Below are positions 52,704 through 60,583 of a DNA stretch of 64,000 nt, piece by piece. A program made the translations under genes and the position numbers. Source of the DNA: Sphingomonas sp. GTDB taxonomy: Bacteria; Pseudomonadota; Alphaproteobacteria; Sphingomonadales; Sphingomonadaceae. Positions within the stretch are counted from its first letter, which is position 1. The number at the start of each line of letters is the position of its first letter. The notes under the pieces are model-generated. The model did not search any database. It was given only the letters and a program-made list of their open reading frames with translations, and was not told the DNA's origin. The stretch is from assembly GCA_003248865.1 (NCBI GenBank), contig QFPK01000004.1, forward strand, positions 1-64,000, read 5' to 3'.

Positions 52704-53965
52704 GCATAGCGGTCGATCCTGTTCGAGTCGGTGCGCGCGGACCCGGCGGGTGCGGGGAGCGGCTGGCGCAGAGCGGGTTGAACCTCCGGCGGGCGGGCTG
52801 GCTGGCGAGCGAACGGATGCCCGGGCGAATGGCCCCCGCCTTCGGCCATGCCGCGGCTGCCCTGATGGCCTTGCTGGGCGCCCGATGACGTGTTGCGGTC
52901 GCGATCTGCAGCGCCGTCTGCGGGCGCGGCATCAGCGATGACCGGGTCGCCCGCGATGGCGTCGGCCTGCGGCTGGTTGTCGGGCAGCAAGTCCGGCGCC
53001 CCATCGCTCGCCGCCCCATCGCTTGCTGCCACGGTGAACGGCTGGTTGTGGCCGCCGTCGCCCAAGGCTTCCTTGCTCAGCGTTCCAGCGCCGAAATCCC
53101 CCGCGTTCATCTCTGTGCCCCCATCTGACTGTCCGCTGCCGCGCCAGTCGCTGCCCTGTTGCGACTGGCCGGTATTTGCGGAGGATGCGCCCGGCTGAGG
53201 GCGGAGTTCCACAGAGATCAGGTCCACTTCGGCACCAACCCGGGCCAGGTCTGCGCGCAGTTCGGACCGCGCAGAGGAGATGCGGTCGCGCAGGTCCGGA
53301 TTGGCGGCGACCAGCGTGACTTGCAGAGCCTGCTCTCCCGGCGTGCTGATGCGGATATCGGCCGGCGTGGCCAGGGCGGATGCCGTGGTCGTGGCAGGCG
53401 CGTTGGGCGGCGCGGGCATGTCGGCGGGCCGGGCCTGCTGCGGATGCCGGGGCGCATCGCTTTCCAGCCGGAGCGGCGGCAATTGCGGGCCGGATTGGGC
53501 CGTGGCAGTGCGCGGCTGCGGTGGGGTTGCGGCGAACTGCGGCAGCGCGACGGGCGACTCGGCTTCGGGCGGCGGCCCGGCGGGTGCAGTGGTTTGCACC
53601 CGCAGCGGTGGCGGCGGATGCGGCAAGGAATCGGCGTGGGGGCCGGGGGCTTGGTCGGTACCCGTCGCCGTGAGGGGCGCGGGCGTCGCAGCATATGATT
53701 CGGCTTCCGGCGGCGGGGCCGGGGGAGGAATGGATGGCGCGGCACCGGCGCCATCCGGGTTTGCCGGCGTGTCCTGGCTGCCGGTGTTGGCAGCCATCGC
53801 TGTATCGGGCTGGGCAGCGGGCAACGGCTCGTCGTCCGGCGGCAGTTCGAAGCTGGGTGGCGGGGCGCCCGGCGCAGGCCCGTGCAGCGCCTTGCGCGGG
53901 CGGGGGGCGGGCAGCAGCGATTGCAGGTCTGCGCCGGGAGAGGGGGTTGCTGTGGCCATGGTCAT
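52700..53965 (-). CDS. fliK: Flagellar hook-length control protein FliK
   Basis: 421 residues, mostly low-complexity and very Pro/Ala-rich (about 1-205). A small ordered C-terminal domain is recognisable at about 210-265 (PGEQALQVTLVAANPDLRDRISSARSELRADLARVGAEVDLISVELRP), the FliK/Flg_hook substrate-specificity region. A long disordered tail rich in Gly, Asp and Gln follows, which is unusual because the Flg_hook domain is normally near the C-terminus. Position between fliJ and fliL supports the call. FliK measures hook length and triggers the FlhB switch. Confidence 0.85.
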   Translation of the reverse strand: MTMATATPSPGADLQSLLPAPRPRKALHGPAPGAPPPSFELPPDDEPLPAAQPDTAMAANTGSQDTPANPDGAGAAPSIPPPAPPPEAESYAATPAPLTATGTDQAPGPHADSLPHPPPPLRVQTTAPAGPPPEAESPVALPQFAATPPQPRTATAQSGPQLPPLRLESDAPRHPQQARPADMPAPPNAPATTTASALATPADIRISTPGEQALQVTLVAANPDLRDRISSARSELRADLARVGAEVDLISVELRPQPGASSANTGQSQQGSDWRGSGQSDGGTEMNAGDFGAGTLSKEALGDGGHNQPFTVAASDGAASDGAPDLLPDNQPQADAIAGDPVIADAAPADGAADRDRNTSSGAQQGHQGSRGMAEGGGHSPGHPFARQPARPPEVQPALRQPLPAPAGSARTDSNRIDRYA

Positions 53966-54378
53966 GCGCTCAGCCGGCGCCGGGCGGGTTCCGCGAAGCG
54001 CAGGGTGTCGGCTTCGGCCTCCCGACGGGTGGCGGCCAGCCTGTCGGTCAGGCGGCTGGTCCGCGCGCGGCCGGATTCGACCAGCTTCTGGGCGCGAATG
54101 CGGCGGCGGGCGGCCGCCTCGATATCCACCGAGGCGCCGGCCTGCGCGGGCGCCAGCAGGCTGCGCAGCTGCGCACCGGCCGCCAGCGATCCGGAGGCGA
54201 CGGGCCCGGCGAGCGGTGCGGTTTCCTGCATCAGGGTCAGGATGCGGTTGCGGCGTGCGCAGGCCTCCGCCTCGGCGGAAATGGCCGCGCCCAGTTCGCG
54301 CAGCGCGGCCGCCTCGCGCACACGCGCGGCGCGCAACAGCAGGATCAGGCGGCGAAGGCGGGTTCGGGCATCTGTCAT
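53962..54378 (-). CDS. fliJ: Probable flagellar export chaperone FliJ
   Basis: 138 residues, almost entirely helical and rich in Arg, Ala and Glu, predicted to form the two-helix coiled coil of FliJ, the central stalk inside the FliI ATPase ring. Sequence alone is weak; place directly after fliI and before fliK is the main evidence. An ATG at 54378 overlaps the fliI stop (TGATG), like other junctions here, and was preferred; an ATG at 54390 in frame is an alternative. Confidence 0.8.
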   Translation of the reverse strand: MTDARTRLRRLILLLRAARVREAAALRELGAAISAEAEACARRNRILTLMQETAPLAGPVASGSLAAGAQLRSLLAPAQAGASVDIEAAARRRIRAQKLVESGRARTSRLTDRLAATRREAEADTLRFAEPARRRLSA

Positions 54379-55721
54379 CAGCTGGTCCATCCGGAAACGA
54401 GGCTAGCCACGGCCTCCGCGAAGGGCACGGCGCGGTCGCGGGGTTGGGCCAGGAAGCTGTCCATCTCGGCGCGGCGGGCCAGCGCGCGGTCCAGCTGCGG
54501 ATCGTGCCCCGGGGCATAGGCGCCCATGGCGACGAGATCCTGGTTGGCTTCCGCCAGCGACAGGTCGCGGCGGAAGGCGGTGGCGGCGGCCAGCTGGGCG
54601 GGCTCTACGCAGGCGGGCATGGTGCGGCTGAGCGAATGGCCGAGATCGATGGCCGGGAAGCGTCCGCGCGCGGCAATGGCGCGATCCAGCACGATATGGC
54701 CATCCAGCACGCCGCGCGCGGTATCCACCACCGGGTCCGCGATGGTGTCGTCGCCATCGGCCAGCACTGTCGCGATCAGGGTGATGGCGCCGCCGGAGCG
54801 GGCGTCGTTTCCGGCGCGCTCCACCAGACGCGGGATCAGTGCGAGGGCGGAGGGCGGGTAGCCGCGCGCGCCGGCGGGTTCCCCCAGCGCCAGTCCGATC
54901 TCGCGCTGGGCGTGGGCCACGCGGGTGAGGCTGTCCACCAGCAGCAGCACATGGCGGCCCGTGGCCCTCAGCGCCTCGGCCGAGGCGAAGGCAGACAGGC
55001 AGCCGCGAAGCCGCGCCGGGGCCGCCGCATCGGCGGGCACAGCAACCACATGGGTTCGGCCGCGCGCGCTATCCGGCAGGGCATCGAGAAAGGCGGAAAT
55101 CTCCCGCCCGCGCTCCCCGATCAGGCCGACCACCACACAATCGGCGTCCGCGCCCTGCACCAGTTGTTGCAGCAAAGTGGATTTGCCCACGCCGCTGCCG
55201 GCCATCAGGCCGACGCGCTGGCCGCGCCCCAGTGTCAGCAGCGCATCGATGGCGCGCACGCCCGTCGCCAGAGGCTGGCTGACATCTGCGCGGTCCAGCG
55301 GCGGAACCGGCTTGCCCGTCAGCGGCCAGCGGGTTTCGGCGCCCAGAGGTCCGGTGTGATCCAGCGCTTCGCCCAGCGCGCCCGTCACCCGGCCCAGCAA
55401 TGCCGGGCCTGCCGGGGCGTCCCCTGCCGGGCCTTCCAGCCACACCATGCTGCCCGGCGCCACGGCGGCTTCGGCCAGCGCCATCATCAGCAGCCGGCCC
55501 TGCCGGAAGCCGATCGCCTCGCAGGGGACGCCGCCGCCGGGCGCATCCGCCGTCAGCAGCGCGCCCACCGGGGCGTCGGGCCCGTCGGAGGACAACAGCA
55601 AGCCTTCCGCCGCGCGGATGCGGCCGCCGGGTTGCGCCGCATGCAACGGGCAGGGGATTTCGGCGAGCCAGTCCTGCGCCTCGCGCAAGGCGGCGGCCAG
55701 ACCGGGGGTTGGGGCGTTCAT
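54378..55721 (-). CDS. fliI: Flagellum-specific ATPase FliI
   Basis: 447 residues. FliI is the ATPase of the flagellar type III export apparatus. The Walker A motif GLMAGSGVGKSTLL lies at about residues 171-184, the VVGLIGERGREI motif follows, the Walker B is HVLLLVDSLTRVAHAQREIGLALGEP, and GRFPAIDLGHSLSR is present near residue 360. Length and motifs are normal. The start overlaps the fliH stop (ATGA). Confidence 0.96.
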   Translation of the reverse strand: MNAPTPGLAAALREAQDWLAEIPCPLHAAQPGGRIRAAEGLLLSSDGPDAPVGALLTADAPGGGVPCEAIGFRQGRLLMMALAEAAVAPGSMVWLEGPAGDAPAGPALLGRVTGALGEALDHTGPLGAETRWPLTGKPVPPLDRADVSQPLATGVRAIDALLTLGRGQRVGLMAGSGVGKSTLLQQLVQGADADCVVVGLIGERGREISAFLDALPDSARGRTHVVAVPADAAAPARLRGCLSAFASAEALRATGRHVLLLVDSLTRVAHAQREIGLALGEPAGARGYPPSALALIPRLVERAGNDARSGGAITLIATVLADGDDTIADPVVDTARGVLDGHIVLDRAIAARGRFPAIDLGHSLSRTMPACVEPAQLAAATAFRRDLSLAEANQDLVAMGAYAPGHDPQLDRALARRAEMDSFLAQPRDRAVPFAEAVASLVSGWTS

Positions 55722-56296
55722 CGGCGCGGCTCCATGCTGGCGGCGAGGCGGTCGAAGTGAAGCTGGAGGCTGGCGCGCGAAAGGGCAGGGCCAGCCTCGG
55801 CGCGCAAGGTGCCGGGGGCCAGCACCGGATCGGCGTGCAGCCGCCAGCCTGACGGGGCCGTGACAGTCGGCAGGTCCGCCGGAGAGAGGTGCAGCGTCCC
55901 CGCCGCGCCTTCCGGCAATGCGGAGAGCGCGTCGGCGATCAGGGCACGCAACGTTTCGGCCGGGATGGCCGGCTCGGCATCGAGCAGCTGGCGATTTAGC
56001 GCCAGTGCCAGCGTGCAAAGGGCCTCCGCGAACTGCGCTTCCAGTGCGTCGATCAGGCTGGCGGCCAGCGCCCGCTCGGTGCCTGCCACCTCGCCCATAC
56101 GCGCAATTTCGGCGGCATGGGCCGCCTCCAGCGTGGCGACGTGCCGGCCCCATTCGGTATCTGCCTGTGCTCGAGCGATGGCCTCGGCTTCCGCGTGGAT
56201 ATCGGCTTCGGCGCGTGGCGGAACGGCAGGAATGCTGCGCAGCAACCGGGCCAGCGGGATGGCGCGGACATCCGGCATCGCATCCACCTCAGACAT
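55718..56296 (-). CDS. fliH: Flagellar export ATPase regulator FliH
   Basis: 192 residues: an Ala/Glu-rich helical N-terminal half with coiled-coil character (ADIHAEAEAIARAQADTEWGRHVATLEAAHAAEIARM) and a C-terminal domain like the V/F-type ATPase peripheral stalk (LIADALSALPEGAAGTLHLSP). FliH dimers hold FliI in a cytoplasmic complex. The family is divergent, and the call rests on composition and on its place between fliG and fliI. It overlaps fliG by eight bases. Confidence 0.85.
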   Translation of the reverse strand: MSEVDAMPDVRAIPLARLLRSIPAVPPRAEADIHAEAEAIARAQADTEWGRHVATLEAAHAAEIARMGEVAGTERALAASLIDALEAQFAEALCTLALALNRQLLDAEPAIPAETLRALIADALSALPEGAAGTLHLSPADLPTVTAPSGWRLHADPVLAPGTLRAEAGPALSRASLQLHFDRLAASMEPRR

Positions 56297-57278
56297 AGGC
56301 CGGTCCCTTCCCGGGCAGGCTAATGCTGCCTTCTGCCGCCAGTCGGCGCGCGGCGGCGGCGATCGCTTTCTGCGCGGTTTCGGCCTCATCGATCTTCACC
56401 GGGCCGCGATTGTCGATCTCGTCGGTCAGCGCCTCGGCCGCGCGCTGCGGCATGGCCGCCAGCAGCAGGCTGCGCAAGGGGGCGGGCGCGGCGCGCAGCG
56501 CGGGCACCAGCATGTCCGCATCCAGGCTGCGCAGCAGCGTCTGCAGGGCCCGGCTGTCGAGCCGCGAGAGATCCGCGAAGGTGAACAGCGTCTCGCTCAG
56601 CAGGTCCGCCGCGCCCTTGTCCACGGTGGAGAGCGCCGCCAACGCCCGGGTTTCATCCACGCCGGCCAGATTGATCAGGTCCGCCGCGCGCTGCATGCCG
56701 CCCAGATCGGCCATCGGCTGGCGCGGGCGGGCGGCGGCGATGCGGTCCGCCAGCGCGCCGTCCAGCGCCTCGGCGGTGGTGGGCATCACCGGCCCCAGCG
56801 TGGCGATGCGGCGCACGAGATCTGGCTGCCCGTCAGCCGGCAGCCGGGCCAGGATCAGCGCGGCGCGGTTGGTGGGCAGCTGCGCCAGCAGAAAGGCCTG
56901 CACCTGCGGATGCTCGGGCTCCAGCAGGGTGGCGATGGCCCAGGGTTCCTGCCAGCCCAGCTGCTCGAACAGCGGCGGGCGGGCCTCTTCCCCGATGCGC
57001 TCGATGATGCCGCCGGCGCGTTCATCGCCCAGCGCGCGGCCCAGCAGGTCGCGCACGGTGGGCGGGCCGTCGCTGACGGCGACGATGTCGCGCGCCACTT
57101 CCAGCACTTCGCCCAGCACTTCGTCGATGGTCTGCGGCGAGGCCTCCGCGACGGAGAGCATGGCACGCCCCACCTGTTCCACCTCCTGCGGGTCCAGCCG
57201 GGCGAGCAGGGCGGCGGCTTCAGGCTCTTCCAGCAACAGCAACAGCAGCGCGGTCTTTTCCGGGCCGGACAGGCTCAT
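56289..57278 (-). CDS. fliG: Flagellar motor switch protein FliG
   Basis: 329 residues. FliG is the torque-generating rotor protein. The N-terminal domain has KTALLLLLLEEPEAAALLARLDPQEVEQVGRAM, the middle domain carries the EHPQ motif (LLEPEHPQVQAFLLAQLP) and the C-terminal domain has the charged torque helix region (LFTFADLSRLDSRALQTLLRSLDADML) and MPQRAAEALTDEIDNRGPV. All three armadillo-like domains are present at normal spacing. The start overlaps fliF's stop (ATGA). Confidence 0.95.
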   Translation of the reverse strand: MSLSGPEKTALLLLLLEEPEAAALLARLDPQEVEQVGRAMLSVAEASPQTIDEVLGEVLEVARDIVAVSDGPPTVRDLLGRALGDERAGGIIERIGEEARPPLFEQLGWQEPWAIATLLEPEHPQVQAFLLAQLPTNRAALILARLPADGQPDLVRRIATLGPVMPTTAEALDGALADRIAAARPRQPMADLGGMQRAADLINLAGVDETRALAALSTVDKGAADLLSETLFTFADLSRLDSRALQTLLRSLDADMLVPALRAAPAPLRSLLLAAMPQRAAEALTDEIDNRGPVKIDEAETAQKAIAAAARRLAAEGSISLPGKGPAYV

Positions 57279-58885
57279 GCCGGGGTGCCTGCCAGCAGGC
57301 GCCGCGCGACGGCGGTGGCCTTGGCGCCATCCGTGGCCGCCAGCAGCCGGGCCTCGGCCAGCTTCCGGCTGTAATCAGGCAGCGCCGGCACCAGCGCGGG
57401 CTCGGCGGCCAACGCCAGTTCCTGCGCGGCGCGTTCTGCCGCAGCACGGGCCTCCACCTCCCGCGCTTCGGCCTTGGCCAGTGCGCGGCGCACATAGGGG
57501 CGGATCACAAAGGCGAGCAGCGCCACGGCGACCAGCGCAGCGGCCAGCCATTTGGAGCTTTCGACGACGACCGGCTCTTTCCAGATCGGCACTTCCACGG
57601 CATCCGGCGTCGCGAAGCTGCTGGCGGACAGCGCGATATGGTCGCCGCGCTGCTGGTCATAGCCGACGGCGCCCTCCACCAGGCTGCGCAGGTCCGCCAG
57701 CCGCCGCGCGCGGCCAGCGGGCGGCCCCAGCGCATCGGCGCGGATGGCGATGGCCGCCGTCAGCCGGCGGATGTCGCCCCCGGCGCGGCTGGTGACCTGC
57801 ACCGAGCGGCCCAGTTCATAATTGCGCGTGCCGGATTCGGTGCCCGTGGTCTGCACCGTGGGGCCGGTGGCGGCGGGCGGCGGCGTCGCCGTGACGGTGG
57901 GGGCGGAAGGGATGGTGTTGGTAAGCGCGCCGGGGATCCCGATGGCGCGCGGCTCCGACGAGGTGGCGCGGCTGAACTGTTCCGACCGCAGCGCGCCGTC
58001 CCGGTCGTAGCGTTCCTCGGCGGCTTCGCGGGCGGCGAAATCCAGATCGATGCTGACCTGCGCGGTGATGTTGTCGGTGCCGACCACGGGGCCCAGCAGC
58101 TCCAGGATGGACTGCCGCGCACGCGCCTCCATCTCGGCCTGCAGCTTCAGCCGCCGGTCGTCCGCCAGCATGCGGCCCGCGCCGGGTTCGCCCGCCAGCA
58201 TGCGGCCAGCCTGATCGGTGATGGCGACATTGTCCGGCGAAAGGCCGGGCACCGCGCCCGCCACCAGATGGACGATGGCGCGCGCCTGCGAATCCGACAG
58301 GGCGCGGCCCGGCGCCAGCGTCAGCGTGACGGAGGCGGTGACGGGCGCCCGGTCGCGCAGGAAGGGCGAAGGCTCCGGCCGGGCCACCAGCACGCGCGCG
58401 GCCTGCACGCCGTCCAGGCTTTCGATGGCCGCTGCCAGATCGCGTTCCTGCGCCGTCTTTAGCCGGGCGGCCTCCAGCGCGCGGGAGGTGCCGAGCGGCA
58501 TCTCCGCCATCAGCTCCGCGCCGCCGGGAGCGGCCTTGGGCAGGCCCTGCGCCGCCAGCAGCATGCGGGCGCGGGCGTGATCCCGCTCGGGCAGCAGCAC
58601 GGCCCCGGTGCGCGGATCCAGCGCGACCGGCAGGCCCGCGGTTTCCAGCGCCGACACGACGGCGGCCTTGTCCGCGTCGGGCAGCTGGGCGAAGATCGGG
58701 CTGCGCGTGGGCTCGTGCAGCATCAGCCAGCCGCCCAGCGCCAGCGCGGCGATGCTTGTTGCAGCAATGGGCCAGCCGAAACGCGCCAGCAGCGGATTGG
58801 CGCGCAGCCGCTGCAGCGGTTCCTGCAAGGCGGCCGGCACCGGCAGACGCGGCGAAACGGGCGCGGGGAGGGTTTCGTCCGCCAT
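57275..58885 (-). CDS. fliF: Flagellar MS-ring protein FliF
   Basis: 536 residues. FliF forms the MS ring in the inner membrane. It has a first membrane helix at about 38-58 (GWPIAATSIAALALGGWLML), the periplasmic YscJ/FliF domain (QLPDADKAAVVSALETAGLPVALD, ARVLVARPEPSPFLRD, PGLSPDNVAITDQAGRML) and a second helix at about 430-455 (WLAAALVAVALLAFVIRPYV). A C-terminal cytoplasmic FliG-binding tail ends in DGAKATAVARRLLAG. It lies one base after fliE. Confidence 0.95.
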   Translation of the reverse strand: MADETLPAPVSPRLPVPAALQEPLQRLRANPLLARFGWPIAATSIAALALGGWLMLHEPTRSPIFAQLPDADKAAVVSALETAGLPVALDPRTGAVLLPERDHARARMLLAAQGLPKAAPGGAELMAEMPLGTSRALEAARLKTAQERDLAAAIESLDGVQAARVLVARPEPSPFLRDRAPVTASVTLTLAPGRALSDSQARAIVHLVAGAVPGLSPDNVAITDQAGRMLAGEPGAGRMLADDRRLKLQAEMEARARQSILELLGPVVGTDNITAQVSIDLDFAAREAAEERYDRDGALRSEQFSRATSSEPRAIGIPGALTNTIPSAPTVTATPPPAATGPTVQTTGTESGTRNYELGRSVQVTSRAGGDIRRLTAAIAIRADALGPPAGRARRLADLRSLVEGAVGYDQQRGDHIALSASSFATPDAVEVPIWKEPVVVESSKWLAAALVAVALLAFVIRPYVRRALAKAEAREVEARAAAERAAQELALAAEPALVPALPDYSRKLAEARLLAATDGAKATAVARRLLAGTPA

Positions 58886-58886
58886 G

Positions 58887-59243
58887 CTACACCGGCATGT
58901 TCATGATGTCGCGATAGGCGGAGAGCAGGCGGTTGCGCGCCTGCAGCGTCGCCTCGAACGCGATGGAGGCCTTCTGCCGGCTGAGCATCACGGCGGCGAT
59001 GTCCTGCGTATCCCCCCGTTCCCATGCGGTGGCGTCGGCGCTGCTCTGCGACTGCAGCTTGTCCACGCCCTTCAGTGCATCCTGCAGGATGCCGCTGAAG
59101 CCGGGGGGGCTGGCCTGCGTGGGCTGGGTGGAGCTGGGGATCGCGCCGAGCGACTGGCTTTTCTGCAGGATTTCCGCGCGCAGCTGCAGCACGCCGGAAA
59201 GCCCCATGTTGGCGAGGCCGGGATTGACTGCCGCAACGCTCAT
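58887..59243 (-). CDS. fliE: Flagellar hook-basal body complex protein FliE
   Basis: 118 residues. FliE is the adaptor between MS ring and rod, the first exported substrate. The C-terminal helix carries the family signature (AAVMLSRQKASIAFEATLQARNRLLSAYRDIMNMPV). The N-terminal half is disordered and Ser/Gln-rich. The start overlaps the stop of the upstream sigma-54 activator gene (ATGA). Confidence 0.95.
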   Translation of the reverse strand: MSVAAVNPGLANMGLSGVLQLRAEILQKSQSLGAIPSSTQPTQASPPGFSGILQDALKGVDKLQSQSSADATAWERGDTQDIAAVMLSRQKASIAFEATLQARNRLLSAYRDIMNMPV

Positions 59244-60265
59244 GCCGTGGCGCCTGCAAGGCTGGCGGCGGCGCGTGGACGCCCGGCCTGCGCCGCCAGC
59301 TTGTAGCGCAGCGTGCGCTCGGAAATGCCCAGATGGCGGGCCGCCTCGCGGCGGCGGCCGCCGGTTTCGGCAAGCGCGCGCGTCAACGCGTCCGCCTCGT
59401 GCCGACGCATCTGACCAGGCAGTGCAATGGGGCCGGACGCAGCGGCAGCGGCCGGAATCTCGAGATGCGCATCGGTGATGGCGCCGTCTCCGGCCAGAAT
59501 GCGGGCGCGTTCCAGCCGGTTGGCGAGCTCGCGCACATTGCCGGGCCAGTCATGCGCGATCAGGGCACTGAGCGCGGATGCAGAGAGGTTCACCTTCGCG
59601 CCGCGCAGCAGATGCGCCGCCAGCGGCAGGATATCGGCGGGGCGCCGGGCCAGCGGTGCCAGCGCCAGCGGAAACACGGACAGCCGCCAGTAAAGGTCCT
59701 CGCGGAAGCGCCCGGCGGCGGCGTCGGCCTGAAGGTCGCGGTTGGTGGCCGCCAGCAGCCGGGCCTCGAACGCCATGGGGGCGGTGGCGCCCAGCGGCAG
59801 GATCTCCCGTGCCTCGATGGCGCGCAGCAGTTTGGCCTGAAGCGGCAGCGGCAGGTCGCCAATCTCGTCCAGAAACAGGGTGCCGGCGCCCGCCGCGCGG
59901 AACAGGCCTGGCGCGGCGCGGTCGGCGCCGGTGAAGGCGCCGCGTTCATGGCCGAACAACAGGCTTTCCAGCATCGCTTCGGGAAGGGCGGCGCAATTGA
60001 GCGCGAGGAACGGCGCATCCGCGCGGTCGCTGGCGCTGTGTAGGAAGCGAGCCATCACATCCTTGCCCGCGCCCGACGGCCCGGTGATCAGGATGGTGGC
60101 GCTGGACCGGGCCGCGCGCGCAGCGAGGGAAAGAAGCTGGCGGCTGGCCGGGTCTGCGGCGACGGGGCCTTCCAGCGGCGGGTTGGCGAGGAGGGCGGCG
60201 AATGTGCGGGTAAGGCTGGCGGGGTCGGTGAAGGCTGGTTCCGGTTCCATGGTCGTCATTCGCAT
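59240..60265 (-). CDS. Sigma-54-dependent flagellar transcriptional activator lacking a receiver domain
   Basis: 341 residues. Only about 45 residues precede the AAA+ domain: Walker A GPSGAGKD (63-69), the sigma-54 contact loop GAFTGA (109-114), Walker B TLFLDEIGDL (129-138) and the WPGNVRELANRLERA arginine region. A Fis-type helix-turn-helix ends the protein (about 290-323, REAARHLGISERTLRYKL). It is a FlbD/FleQ-like enhancer-binding protein without a receiver, so phosphorylation control is not built in. It is the first gene of the operon it probably activates. In-frame ATGs at 60259 and 60250 are alternative starts. Confidence 0.93.
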   Translation of the reverse strand: MRMTTMEPEPAFTDPASLTRTFAALLANPPLEGPVAADPASRQLLSLAARAARSSATILITGPSGAGKDVMARFLHSASDRADAPFLALNCAALPEAMLESLLFGHERGAFTGADRAAPGLFRAAGAGTLFLDEIGDLPLPLQAKLLRAIEAREILPLGATAPMAFEARLLAATNRDLQADAAAGRFREDLYWRLSVFPLALAPLARRPADILPLAAHLLRGAKVNLSASALSALIAHDWPGNVRELANRLERARILAGDGAITDAHLEIPAAAAASGPIALPGQMRRHEADALTRALAETGGRRREAARHLGISERTLRYKLAAQAGRPRAAASLAGATA

Positions 60266-60305
60266 CCTGTCCCGTCCTGTTTTGCCCGTTGGGGCGGGTT
60301 TGGTT

Positions 60306-60385
60306 CACCGAAGGTGCCCGGCCCGTCCTGAAGAACTGGCGGACACCGAAGGTGCCCGCCGGGGGGTCGCAATCCCGGCGGGCAC
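60306..60385 (-). promoter_or_regulatory. Structured 5' leader of the flagellar operon
   Basis: The predicted leader of about 170 bases contains an 11-bp perfect stem (60352-60362 with 60375-60385, GTGCCCGCCGG/CCGGCGGGCAC, 12-base loop). It also holds a 15-base direct repeat CACCGAAGGTGCCCG at 60306-60320 and 60344-60358; the second copy runs into the stem. Such a leader could affect translation of the activator gene, but I know no matching riboswitch family. Confidence 0.5.
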
Positions 60386-60443
60386 GTGGCCGGCGAGCTT
60401 GCGAGGGCAGGCAAGCTTTCCGGTGACCGGCCGTGAACAAGAG

Positions 60444-60461
60444 AAGCAAGGCGCGTGCCAA
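60444..60461 (-). promoter_or_regulatory. Sigma-54 promoter of the flagellar operon
   Basis: On the minus strand the sequence reads TTGGCACGCGCCTTGCTT, a full match to the -24/-12 consensus TGGCAC-N5-TTGC with the invariant GG and GC at correct spacing. It faces the activator-fliE operon about 180 bases upstream of the first ATG, so transcription should begin near 60435. A sigma-54 activator as first gene and two palindromic sites upstream fit the call. Confidence 0.9.
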
Positions 60462-60511
60462 GTCCGCGCCCCTAGGGAGAAGCCCTGTTAACCAGCCTGG
60501 GAGGCGTGAAA

Positions 60512-60529
60512 GCGTCAACGCATTGACGC
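60512..60529. promoter_or_regulatory. Palindromic operator 1 (GCGTCAA-N4-TTGACGC)
   Basis: A perfect 7-bp inverted repeat with a CGCA centre. Its centre lies about 85 bases upstream of the expected sigma-54 start point, a typical distance for an enhancer-binding protein. It is immediately followed by another GCGTCA half-site (60528-60533). It probably binds the Fis-type activator encoded by the operon; the binding protein is inferred. Confidence 0.75.
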
Positions 60530-60544
60530 GTCATAGGCGCCGAC

Positions 60545-60562
60545 GCGTCAAAAAATTGACGC
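60545..60562. promoter_or_regulatory. Palindromic operator 2 (GCGTCAA-N4-TTGACGC)
   Basis: The same 7-bp arms as operator 1, with an AAAA centre. Its centre is 33 bases from that of operator 1, about three helical turns, so both sites present the same DNA face. It lies about 118 bases upstream of the predicted start point and 21 bases past the arfB stop. Paired sites in helical phase are a usual design for sigma-54 activator hexamer assembly. Confidence 0.75.
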
Positions 60563-60583
60563 TGCGGCGACGGGTCCCGGACT

